Below are positions 56,781 to 64,000 of a stretch of DNA of 64,000 nucleotides, piece by piece. Positions within the stretch are counted from its first letter, which is position 1; every line of letters starts with the position of its first letter. The DNA is from Arctopsyche grandis (lineage: Eukaryota; Arthropoda; Insecta; Trichoptera; Hydropsychidae), in the NCBI RefSeq assembly GCF_051622035.1, contig NC_135357.1:34313191-34377190 (forward strand), given 5' to 3'. The notes below the pieces were generated by a model. The model was not told where the DNA came from, searched no databases, and worked only from the letters and a program-made list of their open reading frames with translations. A program made the translations under genes and the position numbers.

Positions 56781-58134
56781 GATCGAAAAAGTGAGACGGC
56801 CATATTATACGTACAATATATTCAGATGATTAAACAATTATAATTTTATACGTTTTATTATACGTACCTATTTATGCACATACATGTGTAAAAAAAATGT
56901 TACCGAAGTAACTTTTAAGTTTGAATGATTAATTTTAATTTCAAAACATCCACCGTCAAATATATATAATTTAACTGAACATTCTCAATAATAAAGGTAT
57001 TATTTTTTGTATATATTTTATTAAATACATGTCTACGTATATGCGTAAACAGTATTTCGTAATAAACTGTTACAAATATAATGTTCGACATCCAATAAAA
57101 TTCCCCCATTTCAAGATGACCTGCCGAAATTTATAAGCTTATACCACGTCATAGCCTGAAATGAAGAGCGTAGCTCAACTTTATGAAATGCCAAAACTGG
57201 TTGAGGTTCGCAATCCACGAGCGAATTAGCTAAAGAAATTCCACCGAAAAGTACCAAAGGGTGACTGTTATAATATGGAACAATACGAATTCCTGATTAA
57301 AATCATTTTTTACATACCTCCTTTGCATTTCACATGGTTTTCGTGTTAGTGGTAACTTTTATGCATCTAAATCAGATGCATAGAACCATCTTACTGCGTA
57401 GGAACTTCCCACGTAGTAAGATTTCATCATGGAATGACAAATGAAAAAGCAGTGGTTGGCAAAAACCGTCGACTGATAAATTCTGTGATAGAAAGATGAG
57501 AGCTTTTAAAAACTAATGCTCAAATTTTTCAATTTCTTTTTTCATTTTAAATGCTTTTTATTATTACGAAATTGGTTAAATTATCAAAGTCTTTTAAATT
57601 TCAATAAACTTCGTAAAATGGATAATAATTCTTTAAAGCCTGTAACAATGTATGTATGTACATACCAACTGCCCTGAGGGAAGTCATCGATTAATGTGTG
57701 GGCACTTTTCCTCGGAATCAACTTCCACTAGGCGGATGATTCGAGATGGAGGTATACACAAACAATGAAAGTTGCAGGCTAGTTGGTCCATCAAATATGT
57801 GTGCAACTGTGAACCAAACATCTGTTTCATATTATTACATATACACGTATGTCACCATATGCTTCACACAATAAGGCGAAAACGAGCAAAACGTAAATTG
57901 TATCACCATACCGGTAAATAAAAAAAACCGTTAATATACGTTCCAAAAGGAGATATCAACCTATATAAAAGGGTGAACTTCCAAATTGATTATTATTATG
58001 GATAAAGATCCGTCTGATAAAAGTAGATGATGTTGAACCTCATGGTCTGATCTCATTTCAATCCGATTTTCCCTTGAATTACCGGGAACTTACTGAACAT
58101 CAAATACCAATGGCTTCCAATAACCGCCCTTACC
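56781..58134. other. AT-rich, no recognised feature
   Basis: No long frame and no repeat that I could match elsewhere in the window. Confidence 0.4.
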
Positions 58135-58230
58135 AAATGTATAGTCTTAAAAATGTATAATCTTCGAAATGTAAAATCCTCCAAATGTAGAGTCTACCAA
58201 ATGTATAGTCTTCCAAATGTATAGTATGTA
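58135..58230. repeat. 16-bp minisatellite, 6 units
   Basis: Consensus AAATGTATAGTCTTCC, six consecutive 16-bp units with a few substitutions each. It lies just before SINE copy 3. Confidence 0.9.
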
Positions 58231-58288
58231 TACTGCGAGTATTTCCACTTTGTAAATATATATATAAAATTTATAAAGTATACATATT

Positions 58289-58770
58289 AGCCAGCAGTTT
58301 GGCTTGATGGTAGCGTATATAATTAGCACCAATGAGACCGAAGGTTCTAATCGCTGTCAAGCTGCTGGTTAGATTTGGGGATTCTGTGACCCCAAATCGA
58401 TCGTTTCTCTATCAGAATTTGCTAATTTTATCTGATCATTGCTGAAACGGTTCCTGAAAAATTGGTATTAGATCATAAAATCCGTTTATTTGTAAAAATT
58501 ATGCCCAGTAATCTGAAATCTATAGATATATCTATGTATAGACATCTGTATAATTTCGTATTTATTATATTGATAAAAAAATTGTACACAAAAATCTAAA
58601 AAATAATCCACAGATGTCTCTATGATTATTATTTCTGATTAATTGTTATATGCTATATATTCAGATTGTACATCTGTATTTCTGACCGTTATCGTACGCT
58701 CGTCGCATTAGAGCGATCTGTAATGACGAGTGTATATTGGTTTGTAACAATACAACTCTATAAATTATGT
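58289..58770 (+). mobile_element. tRNA-derived SINE, copy 3
   Basis: Head CCAGCAGTTTGGCTTGATGG with the mate CAAGCTGCTGG; body ATCTGATCATTGCTGAAACGG-like; tail CTCGTCGCATTAGAGCGATC then TGTAATGACGAG and TAACAATAC. It lacks the MITE and the TA expansion seen in copy 1, so it shows the original SINE structure. Confidence 0.7.
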
Positions 58771-59690
58771 ACGTATATATACATACATACATAAGTACTT
58801 TGGCGTTTTGGTTGTCCAATTTCGCCCAATTTGGCATTGATTACGTGAAAATCTTTATACTAAAGTGAGCAGGTGTAATGGCACCAATCACATTGATAAG
58901 GTAACAACGATGATAATAAGAGCGGGAGGACTGCCTCCTGATGCAAACAACATCTTATTGACAAGCTTTTGAGACACATCTATGGGTGTATGACAAAATT
59001 CAAAGACAATGTTTCGAAATATTTCAAAAATTCAGGCATCAACCTAGAAACCAAGCCAAACCACCACCCTCTTCAGAGATGGTTTGGCGGGGGAGAGGGG
59101 TGTCCTACAGAGAAATCGCAAAACCATCTGCTTAAGGGTGTCCTGATAGGCAGTGTGAAGCTCAACTCGAGCCTATTCAATAAACTTAATTGGATATTCC
59201 GACAGGATTAGACACAGAAAAACTACTAGGTTTCGAAGGCACTTCATTCCTGAAATAAACCTCAATACAAGCACGTCTACCACCATTCAGCGAATAACAC
59301 AGCGCTCATTTATAATTAATGGCACACGAAGACAGCGAACTAGGCTCTTTCCAAAGAGTCCGTTACTTAAATTCAATCTAAGTGAAAATATCAACTAAAA
59401 TGGAATAAAAAATCGCTTGTATTTTAAGGGTTTTTGTGGGGTTGTTAGACGATCCGACTAATCAGGATTGTCACCAGTTAAAAGTATCGTGTCCCGGCGT
59501 CCCAAACAAACCTCTTGGGATGCCCAAATGTCCCGGTTTACTACTTTTTTAAATTCCTACAATGAACTATTTGTCTCCGTCTTATACTTTCTGGACAACT
59601 ATGTGTAGAAGGGAGACAAAAAAAATTGCTACAAGAATTATACTTGAATTTTTTTGTGACGAACACACATGTTTAAGGGGTCGAAAAAAA
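58771..59690. other. No supported gene
   Basis: An 80-codon frame at 58969-59211 (MRHIYGCMTKFKDNVSKYFK...) resembles no family that I recognise. Words such as GTGTCCCGGCGTCCC near 59490 recall the hAT-like ends at 39540 and 47190. Confidence 0.3.
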
Positions 59691-60290
59691 TAGTGGAAGA
59701 AAAATCGAACAAGAGTAAACTGCCACTTCCGGTTGACAGATACTTGCTAAATTTTATATATAAGTTGCTATTAAGCTTAAACTTTTAGATATGAAATTTC
59801 AGTTCAACAAACCAAAAGGTTTGAGAAAAACATAAAAAAACTCGATTCTTTAGTGTAAAAGTACTACTTCCGGTTCAGATAGAAATATTTAAAAAATATA
59901 AGGTTATAAAAATTTATATTTCTATCATATTTAAAAAAAATTCGGTCTGATGCAGTTAGTGGTTTGGGAGATAATTGAATTCAAAAACTTAAAAAAAAGA
60001 GGACACCTATAAGGGGAGGTACCATTTCCGGTCAACTTAATATTGGAAAAAAAATTACGTGTCGATAAGAATTTCATTAACCGATACTAAGTTTCAGTTC
60101 GATAGGACTAACGGTGTTAAAAAATATCCCCAAAATACACACACACACACACATTTTTTCTAGATCATGAAAACGTGATCAGTGATCGATTCCGAGTTCG
60201 AATCAGTCAAAATCTCGAGTTCGAATTTTCGCATGATCACAAAACTTCATCTATTGTTACTACGTACATACATAGATAAAGTAAAAATAT
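59690..60290 (+). mobile_element. Probable non-LTR retroelement 3' UTR
   Basis: Blocks of CACTTCCGGTT, CTACTTCCGGTTCAG and CCATTTCCGGTCAAC recur about every 130-150 bp, each followed by AAATTTCAGTTC-like text. It ends with an (AC)n run, CTAGATCATGAAAACGTGAT and a tail of GTAAAA type. Such periodic CTTCCGGTT UTRs are found in some insect LINEs, but there is no reverse transcriptase here, so the call is tentative. Confidence 0.35.
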
Positions 60291-61016
60291 TTACCAGGCA
60301 TCAATCAATTCATCTTGAATCGATAATTTTCTCATATTCAGAATGATTCACCAGTGATGAATCATTTGTTTGTGTACATTATTTGTATATTTTTAATTTA
60401 TGGTTGCTTTTGTTCCTATTCAATATAAAAAAAAGCAGAGAATAGATTTTATTCCTATTAATGGGTCCATGTGGACTTAACATTGTATTTTTTTGGATGT
60501 TTATGACTGATTTTATTCCTATTGAAGTTAAATTAATATAAATTAAAAAATATTTCAACAGATTTTGTTTGTGGGGGGGGATGTCCCGGTCTGCTTCCAT
60601 GAAATCTGACAACCCTAGCTTTTGATAAAAATGGAACAAAATTTTTTTTTTTTGGCTTTTTATAATAGTTGGGGGGGGGGCAAATTTTAGATTCCTACTT
60701 CAGTTGATGAAAACAAGGACCAAACAGTCCCTAGGGCGAGATGTGACGTATGCATGTTCGCGCTTCCAATAAAATAATTAAATGGTTTACCAATCACTTC
60801 AAAGTTGCATTTGGTTCAAAGTGCATACTTCAAGTGTCCGATTTAAATCGAGTTTTATATTTAGTCCACGAATAAAAATAATCATTTAATGCGGACAGAT
60901 AAGAAAAGGAAAGAGATAAAAAGAGGAAAAACTGCCGTCGAGGGTTAAGTTTGCAAAATATCAGATAAGCAAAGTGGATAAGGAAATCATGTAGAATAGC
61001 GATAGCTATCAGCCCC
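60291..61016. other. No supported gene
   Basis: AT-rich with G10 runs near 60573 and 60671. No repeat or frame of note. Confidence 0.4.
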
Positions 61017-61551
61017 TATAGGGGGGTTGAAGGTTTTGGACCGTTTCCCAGCCAATGGAAATTCAGTTGAATTTTGAAGAGGATCTTTATTACTCGATTA
61101 ATACAGGTGTATTTGTATGTACAGCGAAGTAGGTAAAGGATTCACTGGAACGAGCTAGGTCGAGTTCCTGAAGCTCACTGGCATCTGGGGACGATGCACT
61201 GGTTTATAAAGGTGTTGCTTGAGCAACGCGTAGCTGGGCTGGTGATTCTGGTTCTATGTTCTAACTAACGTTCTGGAAGAACTATAACGTTCTGGAAGAT
61301 TCCGACGGGGTCGAGGTCTTCCTTTGTGTTCGATGTTTGATGCGTAGTTGCGTAGCTCCTTGGGATTTCCCGTGTACTCGTGATTGCGTATCTGGAGCGA
61401 GTCGAATCGCCTTTATGGGTAAGCTGGACGCTGAAGTATTTCGGCCACGGCTAACTTTCGTGTACGAGAAGAGGACACGATGATGTCATTTGTACAGATT
61501 AAGTTCGATGAGGGAAATAGGTGATATCACAAGTCGTGCTATATCTCTACA
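61017..61551 (-). mobile_element. Solo LTR, family 2
   Basis: Read on the minus strand it begins TGTAGAGATATAGCACGACT and ends near CCTATA, with C4-5 on both sides. It matches 1393-1820 and the arms at 14340-14515 and 14997-15145. No internal region adjoins. An old solo LTR; superfamily not determinable. Confidence 0.5.
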
Positions 61552-62439
61552 CCCCCTTTACACAGTCCTATCGCGCGTGAAACAGCTAATCGTGTGCGTG
61601 TAAAGATCGTGGACCGGGAAGGGATAAACCGCGCGATAAACTCAGCAGTCCTGCGCGCAATCGTGTGGCTTGACGTTGTCTTAACACAGAAAATTCTTTC
61701 GGGCGCGCTTTTATTACAAGATGGCGGACTTAGGCACGAGGAGTAAAGAATTGATTGCAGAATTACTTTTAATGTACCAGTCTTCTCCGTGCCACTGGAA
61801 AATTAAGTCCGAGGAATATAAAAACAAAAATCTGAAAGAGGAAGCTTATAAAAAAAATAGTTGACTTCGTTAAAGAAACAGGATTTTCTAATGCTAATCG
61901 AGATTTTGTTGTCAAAAAGTTTCAAAGTTTAAAAGGGTCCTTCCGGAAGTTAAATTTTCAATAAAATAATTAATAAATAATTTTGAATAAATTTTAAATT
62001 TAGAAGTTAAATTTTAATTCTTGAAATCGTTAATAATTTTCTCGTAATTCTTCAATCAGTGGCATATGACAATATTGCTGTCTATATTTCTTAACCCACA
62101 TGGATCGATTCTTCTTATTTTTGATTAAATCAACATCAACGAACATCATAACTAGCGCCGTGATATTTCTTCTATCCATTTTTCACCGCAACACTACTAT
62201 AAAACTGCGTTACTTCAGTAAAACTGTGCGTTTCGCACACACTCCAACACGCGCCAGTTTCGCGCGGTCTATCACGCACGATTAGCCTTTACACGTTCGC
62301 TCTTTCCGTTTTAACAAAAAGTGGTAGGAGTAATCGCGCGCGAAAGGACGTTAGTGTTTACAACTGCGAAAACAGTAACGCGCACAGGCTTACCCGCACG
62401 CAATCCTGTACGCTCCTGAAAAAGCGCGATAGAACGACT
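61552..62439. other. Unassigned, with GC-rich CGCG-containing flanks
   Basis: CGCGCG-rich text (about 61560-61720 and 62270-62450) surrounds an AT-rich middle. AATCGTGTG and CGCGCGAAAGGACG words occur on the two sides in opposite sense, and ACACAGTCCTATCGCG near 61562 mirrors CGCGATAGAACGACTGTGCA near 62430. This may be one more transposon with inverted ends. Confidence 0.35.
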
Positions 62440-63040
62440 GTGCAAAGGGGGGGGCTAATGACTCTTCAGGATAGAATTCAAAATGGCCGCGACGGAACAT
62501 TCTGGAACGGAGACCTGAGAAATAATTTAAAAAAAAAATGTCCTCTTAAATAAAGGACGAATGCTCAGCGTAGGTACTGTAGGACGCTGGGCAGCCAAGA
62601 TTAGTTGTGCATGTTTGTACATGAGCGATGATGATGTCATCGCAAAGTCCGAACCGCATTTGCGGTGATGATGATGTCATCGCAAAGTCCGAACCGCATT
62701 TGCGGTGATGATGTCATCGCAAAGTCCGAAACGCATTTGCGATTTTCGACCGCGCCATCTTTTTCCCGCGCGTCACTAGGCCGCAAATACGGCCGAACGG
62801 TTCCATACGCGCACTTGCGATTTTCTGTCGCGCTATCACTTGGCCGCAAATAAGCTTGTAAAAAAAAAATAGAACATAGTTATGACTGCGCGCGCACACA
62901 CTAAGGTTTCCGTCGCGCAAAAAAAGACGACGCGGTCGAAAATCGCAACTGCTTATAAAGGCGCCGATGACTTGTTTATTTTTAAGAAGTATATAAAATC
63001 GCTGGCTTTAATTCGGAATAGCACAATTTGTGCAGTATAC
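62440..63040 (-). mobile_element. LTR family 2 copy with tandem CRE-like units
   Basis: Text such as GCGATGATGATGTCATCGC, CATGTTTGTACA and CTGGCTTTAATTCGGAATAGC matches the other family 2 copies in the same minus sense. No coding region is attached. A solo LTR or fragment with blurred borders. Confidence 0.45.
62627..62743. repeat. 40-bp tandem repeat with TGATGTCA sites
   Basis: The units are 62627-62666 and 62667-62706 (identical, 40 bp) and 62707-62743 (37 bp). Each contains GATGATGTCATC, a palindrome close to the CRE/ATF site TGACGTCA, followed by CGCAAAGTCCGAA. They lie in the LTR family 2 copy, where duplicated enhancers would be expected. Confidence 0.85.
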
Positions 63041-63587
63041 TAAAAGCGCGCGTCAAAAGTCGCTTCATATAAAATCCGGTTTTATTGTGCAGTACCACAA
63101 CAAGGTTGGTCGCGCCGCAACTGAAGAGCTCTCCGTTCGAATTGTTTTTACCGAATGCGCAAGCGGGCGATAGCTTCCGATAACACAATAGCGAGAACAT
63201 TTGATAAAGAGTACTTATCTTCGGCTGGAGACTAGCAGCTTCCATCTCCAGGTTCTCTTCTTCAAAATGGCAGCAAGGCAGCGGGATCGGGACCGGAAGA
63301 TAGAAACACGCGCAAGGGCTAACGTAGAGCTACTGACCGGTTCGGGCCAAAGCCGGTCGCTTATATAGTGTCGGTTCGCGCACTCGTGAATACCAACTGC
63401 TCCACGCCACGGACGAAATTTTTACACACATTTCATTTTTAATTTGTTTCTAAAATTCTCAAATTGATACAATTACAATGTAAAACACTATTATTTGTTC
63501 GGAAATAATATTTGCTAGATTTTTTATGCTGTGTGAGTCTAGTTTTTTCGAGTTTTTCTTTGTCGACATGGCGGTAAAGCCATCAAT
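63041..63587. other. No supported gene
   Basis: GC-richer at first, then AT-rich. Frames up to 87 codons on the minus strand do not resemble a known family. Confidence 0.35.
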
Positions 63588-63755
63588 GGCTACGTCCACG
63601 CACCGATATATACACCCGATACACCCGATATTTAGGAATTTTTCCATAACCAGTTCCCATATTGCAACCTGTAGTTGCTATTTAGGAACTGGTTATGGAA
63701 AAATTCCTAAATATCGGATATATCGGGTGTAAATATCGATATTGTGGACGCAGCC
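63588..63755. mobile_element. 168-bp foldback MITE
   Basis: Nearly its whole length is one palindrome. The left arm starts GGCTACGTCCAC, and the complement of the right arm starts GGCTGCGTCCAC. The inner part CCGATATTTAGGAATTTTTC, then CATAACCAGTTCC, is perfectly mirrored. The flanking trinucleotide is AAT on both sides (63585-63587, 63756-63758). A 3-bp duplication and a GG...CC end would fit PIF/Harbinger, but the target is not the usual TWA, so the superfamily is uncertain. Confidence 0.75.
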
Positions 63756-64000
63756 AATAGCCGTTACGCTCTTGCAAGCTTCAATATTGGGGTTTCCCCG
63801 ATGTCGTATTTTTATCGATGCGCCATCGTATTTGTCGTTGGAATATTATATCAGAAGCTAGCGACGATTTATGATTTGTTTTATTTAGATTGAAGTTTCG
63901 CACGCATTAGCTTAGATTATTTGTTGGAAAAGCTTAAAACGTGTGGAATTAATTGATAATTTGATTTTTATCGATCCATCGACCTGAATTCTTGCTCTAA
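63756..64000. other. Right edge, no recognised feature
   Basis: No frame of useful length. It might be the flank of a gene beyond the window. Confidence 0.3.

Noticed and set aside
62637-62920. Small overlapping frames around the tandem units
   Set aside because: They arise from the 40-bp repeat and are not conserved between units in any one frame.
1-64000. CRISPR arrays, operons, riboswitches or other bacterial features
   Set aside because: Spliced genes, ZAD fingers and insect transposons show eukaryotic DNA, and no direct-repeat/spacer array exists.

Overview
This is a eukaryotic nuclear window, almost certainly from an insect. It is AT-rich and packed with transposons, and its genes have short introns with GT/AG borders. 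It carries a cluster of ZAD-type C2H2 zinc-finger genes, a gene class expanded in insects. It also carries a gene whose N-terminus looks like the centriole protein Ana1/CEP295, and a decayed kelch-like (KLHL10-type) gene. I cannot assign the insect order from the sequence alone.

Layout. Positions 1-20,265 hold a tandem array of four ZAD zinc-finger genes, all on the plus strand: A (2809-4868), B (6766-8246), C (12114-13893) and D (17323-19682). A, C and D share one plan: a 36-codon ZAD exon, a 95- to 97-codon linker exon, and one long exon with 13-20 fingers. B has lost its ZAD exon to a repeat insertion plus deletion. Its surviving linker exon is now in frame with a GC-rich repeat that supplies a possible new start. 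The copies differ by in-frame gain and loss of fingers. A stop shared by C and D leaves dead fingers downstream, and a SINE sets the end of A. That SINE carries a P-element-like transposon with a THAP exon.

Positions 21,423-29,828 hold a six-exon Ana1/CEP295-like gene that I could assemble with consistent splice phases into 1582 codons. Its 2.8-kb fourth intron contains a solo LTR that itself received a LINE and a piggyBac-type MITE, followed by a second 5'-truncated LINE. A Tc1-type MITE lies just downstream. Positions 33,510-31,335 (minus) hold a kelch-like gene with at least three reading-frame breaks and a second copy of the same piggyBac-type MITE in an intron.

From about 33.6 kb to the end I find no gene I can defend as intact. 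The DNA is a mosaic of decayed elements: a Helitron-type protein start split by a solo LTR, a Tc1-like element, a DUF4371/hAT fragment, the 3' end of a Ty3/gypsy element, a hAT element with a perfect 8-bp target duplication, a MULE transposase tail, several MITE families with clean target duplications, SINE and LINE tails, and a CRE-rich LTR family near the right end.

The genes do not form an operon or pathway. The links are evolutionary: one founder ZAD gene was segmentally duplicated with flanking DNA, and transposons then remodelled the exons, ends and introns of each copy.
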